Source: Bacteroidia bacterium (GTDB lineage Bacteria; Bacteroidota; Bacteroidia; SpSt-205). From it: 64,000 nt of DNA. Position 1 is the first letter of the stretch; the number at the start of each line of letters is the position of its first letter. Shown here one piece after another: positions 45,389-53,061 of this stretch. The translations under genes and the position numbers were made by a program. The stretch spans positions 62,001 to 126,000 of the forward strand of contig BPGW01000008.1 in the NCBI GenBank assembly GCA_026003235.1. The letters are read 5' to 3'. A model generated the notes under the pieces. That model worked only from the letters and a program-made list of their open reading frames with translations. It did not search any database and was not told where the DNA came from.

Positions 45389-45834
45389 GCAGCCAGGCCC
45401 CTATTTGGCAGGTGGAGGTTAGCCCATCCATGCTCAACGAGATGGGCCGAGGAACCCTCATGGAAGCGCTGGGGATTGTTTTCACGGAAATAGGCCCCGA
45501 TTACCTTCGGGCGCGCATGCCGGTGGACTCCCGCACCCGCCAATACCTGGGGATGTTGCATGGGGGCGCTTCGGTGGCTTTGGCGGAAACCGTCGCCAGC
45601 ACCGCTTCCAACCTGGTGATCAATCCCCACACCCACTACGCCATCGGCCTGGAGATCAACGCCAACCACCTCAAAGCCGTACGAGAAGGATACGTGTGGG
45701 CGGAGGCCCGGCCTTTGCACCTGGGCCGTACCATCCACGTGTGGGATATTCGCATTTACGAGGAAGGCACGGGGGCGCTGGTTACGGCCTTGCGCCACAC
45801 GGTGATTGTGCGGGATCGCCTTGCCCAGCGGTAA
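45385..45834 (+). CDS. Hotdog-fold thioesterase (PaaI/YbdB-like)
   Basis: 149 aa. The hotdog core shows MPVDSRTRQYLGMLHGGASVALAETVAS, the HGG catalytic turn of the PaaI-type, and the strands ALVTALRHTVIVRDRL at the end. It hydrolyses acyl-CoA, such as 1,4-dihydroxy-2-naphthoyl-CoA in menaquinone synthesis or aryl-CoA; which is unknown. The start overlaps the MBL gene (ATGA). A 90-bp copy of its 3' end, with three G-to-A changes, occurs at 48205-48294. Confidence 0.92.
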   Translation: MSSQAPIWQVEVSPSMLNEMGRGTLMEALGIVFTEIGPDYLRARMPVDSRTRQYLGMLHGGASVALAETVASTASNLVINPHTHYAIGLEINANHLKAVREGYVWAEARPLHLGRTIHVWDIRIYEEGTGALVTALRHTVIVRDRLAQR

Positions 45835-46110
45835 ATGCAGCGCTAAGCCGGTCTGCGGCAAAGTACTCCATTCCGCATAGGTCCTAAGAAAGGCCTGCCC
45901 ACCGTCCAGTCCAAGAGAAGAGAGAAAAGCTGTTATCCACGCAGCCTTCTTCTTTTCCCGAGCAAAAGAGTAGATCTCCTATCCAAGGAGAGCGAAACTA
46001 AAAGAGCAGGTGAAGAGGGAGTTTTCCTTATGAATGGGCTTAGTTTTCTTAGGTGGGGAAAAGGGGCCAATTGTATACAGGCTTTTCGGAGTTGTATGTG
46101 GACGTGTGGA
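45835..46110. other. Intergenic region, no gene seen
   Basis: 276 bp between convergent genes. It is more AT-rich than the surroundings. Reading both strands I see no ORF over 30 codons with family features, no -7 box in useful position and no strong hairpin. A phrase AGAGAAAAGCTGTTATCCAC recalls the 50-bp repeat at 48302 but is too weak to count. Confidence 0.5.
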
Positions 46111-48006
46111 TTACTTTACAATGAGCCAGATCCTTCGGCCTTGGGGTAGGAAGCCGTGTTTACCGCTCAGGAGGCCGATTTGTACCTGGTAGCGGCCAGG
46201 GGGCGGCACGAAAAGGAAGACCCCCTGCGTGTATGTGCGGGGAAGGTCCCGTTCAAAAGGGCGGAACTGCGGCTTGCTCATCAAAGGCTTACCTTGTTCG
46301 TCGTAGAGGAGGTAGCCGAGGCCTGCCCACGCATGAGGCTGAGGGAGGCAAGGGATCCTTTCGGCGTAGGTTTGGTGCACACGAACCTCAGCTACGGTGT
46401 AGTCAGGTCCAGAAATCACCTTAGTATAAGCGTAAACCACTGTATCTAAAATTTCTATCTCTATTTTGCCGGATTCTATAGCGGTGTAGACAGTACTATC
46501 TTGGGGAGTGGTGATGACCTTATAGCGAAGTGTGTCGGGGAAGCGATAGTAGTCAGGGTTGAAGTAGGCAAACGTACCGTAAAGAGGGGTCCAGTATTGA
46601 GCTCCTAATAGCTGGCGGTGTTGAGTAGCCTGGGCGAGGCTATCTACGTAGGAGACAGGACTGTGGAAGCAGAGGGCCACTGCGGAGTCTGGGCCTTTCA
46701 GCCCAGTTAGGCACATACTGCCGGCGAGGAAGTAGTCATATCGTAGCAAATAGGGATGTGTCTCAGGGGAGAGCGCACGATAGTCTAAGAGGGCTTTTCG
46801 TTCGCCGGTCTGTCGGCAGCTTTCTGCGATCCGTTCTATGTATCGCATGCTGTAGGAGAGGGGGTGTTGAGCTTTCCAAGTTTCCCACAAGGCCTCTACG
46901 GCAATACCAAGGAGGAGAAGGTGGCTCAGTATCCTTTCCCAGGGCTTTTGCAGGAGGGTAGTAGCTTGTACGATAAACGCAAATAATAAAAATGGAAGAA
47001 TGAGTGCATACATATCACCATGAAAGTCGTTAGGAAATTGGGTAGGAAGATAGCGATTGAGATATATGGCTTGAGCGCCTACAGTTAAGAGGGTTGTACC
47101 CAGCAGAGGCAAGGCTTTCTTGGGTGTCTTAAGAAGCAGGTAGGTTCCCACCAAGAGAGTGCTTGTGAGAAGGAAAGAATAGACCCGGGGAAGATGTAGA
47201 AGCAAGTATTTCGAGAACCATGTACAATTGAACAAATCTATTATTTTTACCGTTCTAATGTAGCTTGTTCTCCATCTTTCATATTCTGTTAGGAAAATAG
47301 TGTGCTTTAGGGCTATTAGAAGTAGTATGCTGCCTGCAAAGATTAAGGCGTGGAGATCTACACGTCGTTTTTTGATATCAGTACCCTCTAAAAGAGCCAA
47401 AATAGATGCCCATCCGAGGAAAGCAGAGCTAATAGGGTGCGTATAATAGAGAGACACAAAAGCCAAAAAAATGGCTATGCCAAGAAAGATTCTTTTTCGG
47501 TGGAGTTTCTCTTGCATACGACTCAAGAGGTAGGACATGTAGCTGCCTGCTGCAATGGAGAGAGTCGTGATGTTACTGGTCGTGCTATAAAAGAGCTCAT
47601 GAGCAAAAAAATAAGAAGCAATAGGAAGCCATAGGAAGTGGGCCGGTAATCGGGTCGGATAAAAAGCTAAGTAAAATAGTGCGCCTATCAGGAGCAAGGA
47701 TGTAGAAAAAGCTATAACTCCCTGCTCAAGCGTACCACCCCTACTCAAAAAAAAGACAGAGATTACATTTGGAATATAGAAGAAATGTCTTATTTCTATC
47801 AAATTTTCAGCCAGAGAAGCAGACTTAATCCTGCTAATAATATAATCTAATGTGCTTCCGTATTTGTTTATAGAAAAGTATAAAAATTCGTGAACCCAGT
47901 CACTCCATAAATATAGCTTATAAGAAGAAGCTGCCAGGTAAACCATGTATCCTATAGCTGCCAGAGGCAACAGTCGTGGCAAGTGCCAGCGCCAGCTTTG
48001 CTGCAT
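46111..48006 (-). CDS. AT-rich polytopic membrane protein, unknown
   Basis: 631 aa from ATG 48006, fixed by a -7 box 4 nt upstream; the track start at 48093 precedes it. About 10 membrane helices fill residues 10-400 (LPLAAIGYMVYLAASSY, LLLIGALFYLAFYPTRL, IFLGIAIFLAFVSLYYTHPISS, LLLHLPRVYSFLLTSTLLVG), then a soluble C-terminal domain of about 230 residues. The shape is that of GT-C type glycosyltransferases or DUF6056-like proteins, with a WVHEFLYFSINKYGS loop after the first helix where GT-C enzymes carry their acidic motif, but I cannot confirm it. AT-rich codon use differs from neighbours and suggests transfer, as with the GT2 gene at 24778. Confidence 0.75.
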   Translation of the reverse strand: MQQSWRWHLPRLLPLAAIGYMVYLAASSYKLYLWSDWVHEFLYFSINKYGSTLDYIISRIKSASLAENLIEIRHFFYIPNVISVFFLSRGGTLEQGVIAFSTSLLLIGALFYLAFYPTRLPAHFLWLPIASYFFAHELFYSTTSNITTLSIAAGSYMSYLLSRMQEKLHRKRIFLGIAIFLAFVSLYYTHPISSAFLGWASILALLEGTDIKKRRVDLHALIFAGSILLLIALKHTIFLTEYERWRTSYIRTVKIIDLFNCTWFSKYLLLHLPRVYSFLLTSTLLVGTYLLLKTPKKALPLLGTTLLTVGAQAIYLNRYLPTQFPNDFHGDMYALILPFLLFAFIVQATTLLQKPWERILSHLLLLGIAVEALWETWKAQHPLSYSMRYIERIAESCRQTGERKALLDYRALSPETHPYLLRYDYFLAGSMCLTGLKGPDSAVALCFHSPVSYVDSLAQATQHRQLLGAQYWTPLYGTFAYFNPDYYRFPDTLRYKVITTPQDSTVYTAIESGKIEIEILDTVVYAYTKVISGPDYTVAEVRVHQTYAERIPCLPQPHAWAGLGYLLYDEQGKPLMSKPQFRPFERDLPRTYTQGVFLFVPPPGRYQVQIGLLSGKHGFLPQGRRIWLIVK

Positions 48007-48010
48007 GGGG

Positions 48011-48018
48011 CAAAGATA
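48011..48018 (-). promoter_or_regulatory. -7 box TATCTTTG for the AT-rich membrane gene
   Basis: Spacer CCCC (4 nt) to ATG 48006. Confidence 0.65.
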
Positions 48019-48145
48019 CCGGTTCGGTACGCATCCCTTCTCCTTCCCTATGCCCAAGCCGGGGATTATTAGCCATTGTATGCTTGCTTTCATTTAGCAC
48101 GACTGTGGAAGGGGTAGGTCAAGCGAAGGTGAGTATGAAGTAGGC

Positions 48146-48298
48146 ATGGGTAGGCCAGGAGTGGGCCTGGTGTGGGCGCAGACCCCGCTGGAGCCGTCTA
48201 GCCGCGTGTAGGATATTCGCATTTACGAGGAAGGCACAGGGGCGCTGGTTACAGCCTTGCGCCACACGGTGATTGTGCGGGATCGCCTTGCCCATGCT
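48146..48298 (+). pseudogene. Mosaic of duplicated gene fragments
   Basis: 48162-48186 repeats 25 bp of the start of the TatT gene (49501-49525, signal peptide VWAQTP). 48205-48294 repeats the 3' end of the thioesterase gene (45738-45827) with 3 differences in 90, all G to A. The reading frames are not joined and no intact ORF results, so these are stranded fragments. Confidence 0.8.
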
Positions 48299-48301
48299 GG
48301 T

Positions 48302-48350
48302 GGGTAGAGAAAAAGCGGCTTGTGGAAAAGATGAGATTTTTCCACAAGCC
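48302..48350 (+). repeat. 50-bp repeat with internal hairpin, left copy
   Basis: GGGTAGAGAAAAAGCGG followed by CTTGTGGAAAA / TTTTCCACAAG, an 11-bp inverted repeat with 8-nt loop. Direct copy of 49156-49206 on the other side of the Uma2 gene. It also lies 3' of the Uma2 gene and might act as terminator. Confidence 0.7.
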
Positions 48351-48413
48351 CTGAATAAGGGTCCTCGTACTTTCCAAGGCAAGTTGGAACGCTTAGCAAA
48401 AGAGGGAGGGGCT

Positions 48414-49022
48414 TTACTCTTCCAGGAGGCTTTTGAGCTCGTCCAGGTCCAGTTCAAAGCCGGGGAGGTGGGGTTCTGCACTTAGGCGGCCGGTAAAGCC
48501 CTGGCGCTGTTGGACGGGCTGGTGGGGCTCGTAAATGTAAATGGTATGGCTTTCCAGGTCAAAGAGCCAGCCGAGGAGGGCGCCGTTTTCCCGGTACTCT
48601 TGCATTTTTTCGTGGAGGGTGTGTAGGGGCTGGTAGGGGGAGCGTAGCTCCACCACGAAGTCAGGGCAGAGGGGGGCGAAGGTGTTTTTTTCAGCAGGGG
48701 AGAGGGCGTTCCAGCGTTCTTTGCGGATCCAAGCGGCGTCGGGGCTGCGAATAGCTCCATTGGGCAGGCGAAAACCTGTAGAAGAGTCAAAAACTACCCC
48801 AAGCCTGTATTGTTTATTCCAGAACGCAAGCTGGGCGACAATCTCTCCGTTGACTTTGCCTGCATTGGAATGGGTAGGAGTCATAAAGAGGAGGTTTCCC
48901 GCTCGGTCTTTTTCCAGTGCGAACTCGCTTTGGGCAGCCAGCCAGGCAAAAAAGCGCTCTTCGTCGGCGATGAGGTTTAGGGCTTTGGCTTCGGCCAGGT
49001 TCAGGGTCAAGACGCTGTACAT
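48414..49022 (-). CDS. Uma2-family (DUF820) putative endonuclease
   Basis: 202 aa from ATG 49022, after a -7 box (49044-49051); the track start at 49055 lies before it. The Uma2 core is visible: FDSSTGFRLPNGAIRSPDAAWI, FAPLCPDFVVELRSPYQPL and KMQEYRENGALLGWLFDLES, which supply the PD-(D/E)XK-like residues (D in PDAAW, D in PDFVVELRS, E and, instead of lysine, R in ELRS). The family is PD-(D/E)XK-fold and common in cyanobacteria and Bacteroidota; function unproven. It is flanked by 50-bp direct repeats. Confidence 0.9.
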   Translation of the reverse strand: MYSVLTLNLAEAKALNLIADEERFFAWLAAQSEFALEKDRAGNLLFMTPTHSNAGKVNGEIVAQLAFWNKQYRLGVVFDSSTGFRLPNGAIRSPDAAWIRKERWNALSPAEKNTFAPLCPDFVVELRSPYQPLHTLHEKMQEYRENGALLGWLFDLESHTIYIYEPHQPVQQRQGFTGRLSAEPHLPGFELDLDELKSLLEE

Positions 49023-49043
49023 ACGCAGAAGAGGGCTTTTAGA

Positions 49044-49051
49044 CAAAGATA
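49044..49051 (-). promoter_or_regulatory. -7 box TATCTTTG for the Uma2 gene
   Basis: 21 nt before ATG 49022. One of few non-leaderless promoters. Confidence 0.6.
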
Positions 49052-49155
49052 GCAAAAGTTTGGCCCCTCACAGGCCCCGGCATCCTGCTCCAAGCGCTGA
49101 TTATCCCGCTTGCGCCCTCGGGTAGCGGTGCAGGGCCCTTTTTTCCCCAACCATA

Positions 49156-49206
49156 GGGTAGAGAAAAAAAGCAGCTCGTGGAAAAGACGGAATTTTTCCA
49201 CACACC
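49156..49206 (+). repeat. 50-bp repeat with internal hairpin, right copy
   Basis: GGGTAGAGAAAAAAAGCAG then GTGGAAAA / TTTTTCCAC, closely similar to the copy at 48302. The stem is 8 bp here. Confidence 0.65.
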
Positions 49207-49463
49207 TGAAAAGTCCAGACGGAATGGCATAAGAGCATAAAGTGGCGTTAGCGGTTTTTTATGGGGCCCTTGGTGGGAGGTAGAACCCCCAGCTTATGCC
49301 GTTCTTGAGGAGCACGCTCTGGCTGCCCGTGTCTTGCCCACGCAGCTGAGCACCAGCGAGAAGGGAATTCGTGCTCCTTCCGACACGACCTTGGCGGCTA
49401 TAGCAAGCCCAAGTGCCTCTACATCCCGCACAATCAAACTTTAGACAAATCCTACAAATTCCG
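49207..49463. other. Intergenic region, no gene seen
   Basis: About 257 bp before the TatT promoter. A minus-strand frame stays open (49259-49555, ending GISWGFYLPPRAP), slightly like a secreted-protein tail, but it has no start signal and overlaps the TatT start. No other feature seen. Confidence 0.45.
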
Positions 49464-49471
49464 TAATCTTG
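49464..49471 (+). promoter_or_regulatory. -7 box TAATCTTG for the TRAP operon
   Basis: Variant box; spacer CGCC (4 nt) to ATG 49476. Confidence 0.55.
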
Positions 49472-49475
49472 CGCC

Positions 49476-50258
49476 ATGCGTCGCTGGATAGGAGCCGTAC
49501 TGGGCCTGGTGTGGGCGCAGACCCCATTGGATGCGCTGTGGGCTGAGCGAGACAATCCCGAAAAAGCTCGCGAAGCGGTACAGGCGTTAGAAAAGCTGCT
49601 TGCGCAGAAGTCAAGCGATCAGGAAAGCGTCGTGCGGCTGGCTCGCCTGTATTACCTTCTGGGGGAGCAGGCGGCTGACAAGAAGGAGAGGCTGGAGCTG
49701 TACGATAAGGCCTTTCAGCGGTGTCGGGCTGGGCTGGTAGAGGCGCTGGGCCTCCCCCAGGGCGTGAAGGACGAGGAAATCGTCGCCAAGGCGGATAAGG
49801 CCCACCTGCCGCTGCTCTATTGGGCTGCGGCGGCCCTGGCCCGCTGGGGCAAACACGCTCCTTTCCGCGAGAAAGTAGCTGCCCGTTCCCGCATCCGCCT
49901 CTATTGGGACCGGGTGTATGCGCTGGACCCTACCTACTTCCATGGGGGGGCGTATCGGTTTTTTGGGGGGTATTATGCGCTGGTTCCGGCGATTACGGGC
50001 GAGCAAGACGTAAACAAATCGCGTGAAAACTTTGAAAAGGCGGTGCAAGTGGCGCCTTATTACCTTGAGACGAAGGTGCTGTATGCAGAGGCGTACGCGG
50101 CGCATCCGAAGGTATCCGACCGGAAGCGCTTTCGCCAGCTGCTTGAGGAGGTGCAAGCGGCACCGGTGGGGGAGGATCCTGACTATGCGGCTGAAAACCG
50201 CTTGGCCAAGAAAAAAGCCGAAGCGCTGCTGGCCCAAGAAGCCGAGCTTTTTGACTAA
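49476..50258 (+). CDS. TatT-family TPR component of a TRAP transporter
   Basis: 260 aa. A signal peptide (MRRWIGAVLGLVWAQ) precedes TPR-like helical pairs (AREAVQALEKLLAQ, RLARLYYLLGEQAADKKERLELYDKAF, LYWAAAALARWGKHAPF, DPTYFHGGAYRFFGGYYALVP is the TatT hallmark). TatT (first characterised from Treponema, TP0956) trimerises in the periplasm and binds the solute-binding protein. It heads a gapless operon TatT-DctP-DctQ-DctM. It acts as scaffold or ligand funnel for the binding protein encoded next. Confidence 0.88.
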   Translation: MRRWIGAVLGLVWAQTPLDALWAERDNPEKAREAVQALEKLLAQKSSDQESVVRLARLYYLLGEQAADKKERLELYDKAFQRCRAGLVEALGLPQGVKDEEIVAKADKAHLPLLYWAAAALARWGKHAPFREKVAARSRIRLYWDRVYALDPTYFHGGAYRFFGGYYALVPAITGEQDVNKSRENFEKAVQVAPYYLETKVLYAEAYAAHPKVSDRKRFRQLLEEVQAAPVGEDPDYAAENRLAKKKAEALLAQEAELFD

Positions 50259-50261
50259 GGT

Positions 50262-51266
50262 ATGAGGTGGCTACGAGTCGGGCTTCTGGCGGGGCTGCTG
50301 CTGGCTCAAGTCAAGCTGCGGGTGGGCTCCACCATTCCTTACGATAGCCCCTGGGAAGAAGCGTTGGACACCTACCTGAAAGCCGTAGAGGAGGCGGCAG
50401 GCAAGGGGCAGGTAACCTTCCGCAAGTACCTCAGTGGGCAGCTTGGGGGAGAAGTGGAGATGGTGCGCAGCTTGCGAATGGGCACCTTAGATATAGGCGT
50501 ACTGTCGGTAGGCGGGCTAGCCGAGGGGCTCTCCATGCCAGAACTGCTTGTGCTGGAGATGCCTTTTCTCTTTGAGTCTGATGAGGAGGTGGACTATGTG
50601 ATGGATGCGCTTTTCCCGGAGTTTTCGCGCCGGCTTGAAGAGAAGGGGATCGTGTTGGTGCTATGGGGGGTCAACGGGTGGCGCAACTTTGGCTGTGCCA
50701 GCCGACCCATCCTCACCCCAGCTGACCTCAAAGGCCTCAAAATGCGGGCCCAAGAAACCCCCCTCTACATTGAGCTGTACAAGCTATTGGGGGCTACGCC
50801 GGTTCCCATGCCTACGCCAGACGTGCTTATGGCGCTCAAGAACCGCATGGTAGATGGCTTTGATCAGACGGTGGTTTTTGCTGTGTCTGCGGGCTGGATG
50901 GGCCAAATTAAGCACTACACGCTGAGCCGGCATGTCTTTCAGCCGGGGGCGATTGTGATTTCCAAGAAGGTCTTTGATAAGTTGCCCCCCCAGCTGCAGA
51001 AGGCCCTGCGGGTAGAGGAGAAGCGGGCCTCTATTCAGGCCGCTGGACGCAAGCTTGTGCGGGACGAAGAGCAGTCTATTTTGGCTGGGGTAGAGAAGGA
51101 GGGGGGGGTCAAGATTTATCGCCTTACGCCGCAGCAGCGGGAGGCTTTTCGCAAGGCGGTGGAGGGAGCCCGTGCTCGCTTTGAGGCGCATTTGGGCCCT
51201 GCCGGCAAAGCCCTCCTCGCCCAAGTTCAAGCCAAAATCGCCGAATACCGCCGCACCCGCAAATGA
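50262..51266 (+). CDS. dctP: TRAP transporter solute-binding protein DctP
   Basis: 334 aa with a signal peptide (MRWLRVGLLAGLLLAQ). The DctP fold shows FRKYLSGQLGGEVEMVRSLR, MGTLDIGVLS, and the substrate-gripping arginine in LKGLKMRAQETPLY, followed by GATPVPMPTPDVLMALKNRMVDG. Such proteins bind a carboxylate via this arginine and pass it to DctQM; the ligand in TatT-linked systems may be hydrophobic instead. It lies 3 nt after the TatT stop and overlaps dctQ by 4 bp. Confidence 0.93.
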   Translation: MRWLRVGLLAGLLLAQVKLRVGSTIPYDSPWEEALDTYLKAVEEAAGKGQVTFRKYLSGQLGGEVEMVRSLRMGTLDIGVLSVGGLAEGLSMPELLVLEMPFLFESDEEVDYVMDALFPEFSRRLEEKGIVLVLWGVNGWRNFGCASRPILTPADLKGLKMRAQETPLYIELYKLLGATPVPMPTPDVLMALKNRMVDGFDQTVVFAVSAGWMGQIKHYTLSRHVFQPGAIVISKKVFDKLPPQLQKALRVEEKRASIQAAGRKLVRDEEQSILAGVEKEGGVKIYRLTPQQREAFRKAVEGARARFEAHLGPAGKALLAQVQAKIAEYRRTRK

Positions 51267-51790
51267 CCCAGCGTTACCTACGCCTGCAAGCCGCCCTCTA
51301 CCGAGTAGAGAAGCTGGTGGCCGCCCTTCTGATGCTCCTTATTAGCGGGGTAGTGCTGGCAGGGGTCTTTTCCCGCTATCTATTGCAAGAGCCTTTCTTT
51401 GGAACGGACCGGCTGGCTACGTACCTCTTTGTGGTGCTTACTTTTTGGGGCATTCAGATGGCCAGCGCATACCAAGAGCACATTACGGTGGGGGTGGTTC
51501 GGCATCGGTTGTCGCCATTTTGGAGCGCGATTTTCTCGGCGGTAGCTTCGCTGTTTACGGCGGGCTTCTTAGGGTACCTGGCTTGGGCTTCGTATGGGTT
51601 TGTGCGCTTTTTGTACGAGGGCGGCGAAAAGGACATTGTGCTGGGGCTGCCGCTCTGGACGGTGTATAGCTTCTTTGTGCTGGCAGCGGGGGTTTCTGCG
51701 GTGCGCTACTTTATAGGCACCTTTTTGTGGGTAGCGGTGGTCCGAGGCAAGCTTCTTCCGGAGGCCTTCCAGAAAAAAGTCCTGGTATGA
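51263..51790 (+). CDS. dctQ: TRAP transporter small permease DctQ
   Basis: 175 aa with four membrane helices (LLMLLISGVVLAGVFSRYLL, WGIQMASAYQEHITVGVV, FSAVASLFTAGFLGYLAWAS, LPLWTVYSFFVLAAGVSAVR). The DctQ pattern FGTDRLATYLFVVLTFWGIQMA and the GLPLWTVYSFF end are typical. It scaffolds DctM in the inner membrane. Start and stop overlap dctP and dctM by 4 bp each. Confidence 0.9.
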   Translation: MTQRYLRLQAALYRVEKLVAALLMLLISGVVLAGVFSRYLLQEPFFGTDRLATYLFVVLTFWGIQMASAYQEHITVGVVRHRLSPFWSAIFSAVASLFTAGFLGYLAWASYGFVRFLYEGGEKDIVLGLPLWTVYSFFVLAAGVSAVRYFIGTFLWVAVVRGKLLPEAFQKKVLV

Positions 51791-53061
51791 AGGGGGCGCT
51801 GATAGCGGGGGTGGTGCTGGCGCTGGTGGTACTGGGGGTGCCGCTTTTTGTGCTGCTGGGGGGGCTAAGCTTCGGGCTTTTTGGGCTGTATGAGGAGCTG
51901 CCTTCGGAGGCCCTGCTGAAGTACATGCTGGAGACGCTGACCAAGCCAGCGCTCTTGTCGGTGCCGTTGTATATTTTGGCTGGGGCGGTCGTGGCCAAAG
52001 GTCGTACGGCGATGCGGCTGGTAGGGGTTGCGCAAGCCTGGCTCGGCTGGCTGCCGGGGGGGCTCGCTGTGGCGGCGGTATTAGCTTGCATGCTCTTCGG
52101 GGCTATTTCAGGTTCCTCGCCCGTCACCATGGTGGCGGTGGGGAGCTTTTTATATCCAGCCATGCGGCGCGCGGGCTATCCCGACGCCCTGGCGCTGGGG
52201 AGTGTGACGGTAGGGGGGTCGTTGGGTATCCTGATCCCGCCCAGCATCCCTATGATCGTATACGGCCTCGTGACGCGTACGGACATTGAAAAGCTTTTCT
52301 TGGCGAGTGTGGTACCAGGCCTATGGGCGGGGGCATTCCTGGTGGGGGTAGCGCTGGTCCTGGGGTGGGTCAAGCGGCTACCTCGCGAGCGTTTTAGCCT
52401 GCGTGCCGCCTTACGGCAGACGGTGGAGGCGCTCCCTGCCCTGGGGCTCCCCCTCGTCGTGCTGGGCGGCATCTATGCCGGCCTCTACAATGTGACCGAA
52501 GCCGCCGCCATAGCTGTGCTGTACCTTTTCCTGGTGGAAGGGCTGGTGTACCGCTCCTTGCGCTGGAGCGTGCTGCAAGACACCCTTGCCGAAGCCACCG
52601 TGGCGCTCGGCAGCATCCTGGCCATTGTGCTCATGGCTTCGCTGCTGAGTTACTTTCTCCTCCTGGTAGAACTGCCTTTTAGGGTGGTGGAGTGGGTGGA
52701 ACAGCTTTCGCTTTCGGTGGGGGCTTTTGGGCTGGTGGTGGTGGGGGTTCTCTTGCTGGCAGGAATGGTGATGGATGTGTTGTCGGCGATTTTGATTTTT
52801 GCACCGGCGTTTTTGCCGGCGGCGCAGGGGCTGGGGATTTCTCCGGTGTGGTTAGGGGTGGTGTTTATCCTGACTCTGGAAGTGGGCTACCTTACGCCGC
52901 CCGTGGGGCTCAATCTCTTCGTGGCGATGGGCTACTTCCAGCGAACGATGGGGCAGGTGGTGCGCGCAAGCTGGCCTTTTTTATTAGGGCTTTTGGCGAC
53001 GCTGGGGCTGCTTTTGCTTTTCCCGGCCCTCTTTGGGCTGGCGGTCCAGGTAAGCCTGTAA
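51787..53061 (+). CDS. dctM: TRAP transporter large permease DctM
   Basis: 424 aa from ATG 51787 (ATGA overlap with dctQ). About 12 helices; typical phrases include PLYILAGAVVAKGRTAMRLV, LACMLFGAISGSSPVTMVAVG (the GSSxAT-type Na-binding loop), GGSLGILIPPSIPMIVYG and, near the end, LEVGYLTPPVGLNLFVA. It is the Na-coupled transport subunit. Its last 78 bp overlap the convergent glycosyltransferase end. Confidence 0.93.
   Translation: MKGALIAGVVLALVVLGVPLFVLLGGLSFGLFGLYEELPSEALLKYMLETLTKPALLSVPLYILAGAVVAKGRTAMRLVGVAQAWLGWLPGGLAVAAVLACMLFGAISGSSPVTMVAVGSFLYPAMRRAGYPDALALGSVTVGGSLGILIPPSIPMIVYGLVTRTDIEKLFLASVVPGLWAGAFLVGVALVLGWVKRLPRERFSLRAALRQTVEALPALGLPLVVLGGIYAGLYNVTEAAAIAVLYLFLVEGLVYRSLRWSVLQDTLAEATVALGSILAIVLMASLLSYFLLLVELPFRVVEWVEQLSLSVGAFGLVVVGVLLLAGMVMDVLSAILIFAPAFLPAAQGLGISPVWLGVVFILTLEVGYLTPPVGLNLFVAMGYFQRTMGQVVRASWPFLLGLLATLGLLLLFPALFGLAVQVSL

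Noticed and set aside
45930-45990. Third copy of the 50-bp repeat
   Set aside because: Only a short AGAGAAAAGC-like match; no hairpin.
49259-49555. 98-aa minus ORF before the TatT gene
   Set aside because: No promoter or domain, and it overlaps the TatT start; the tail resemblance to secreted proteins is weak.
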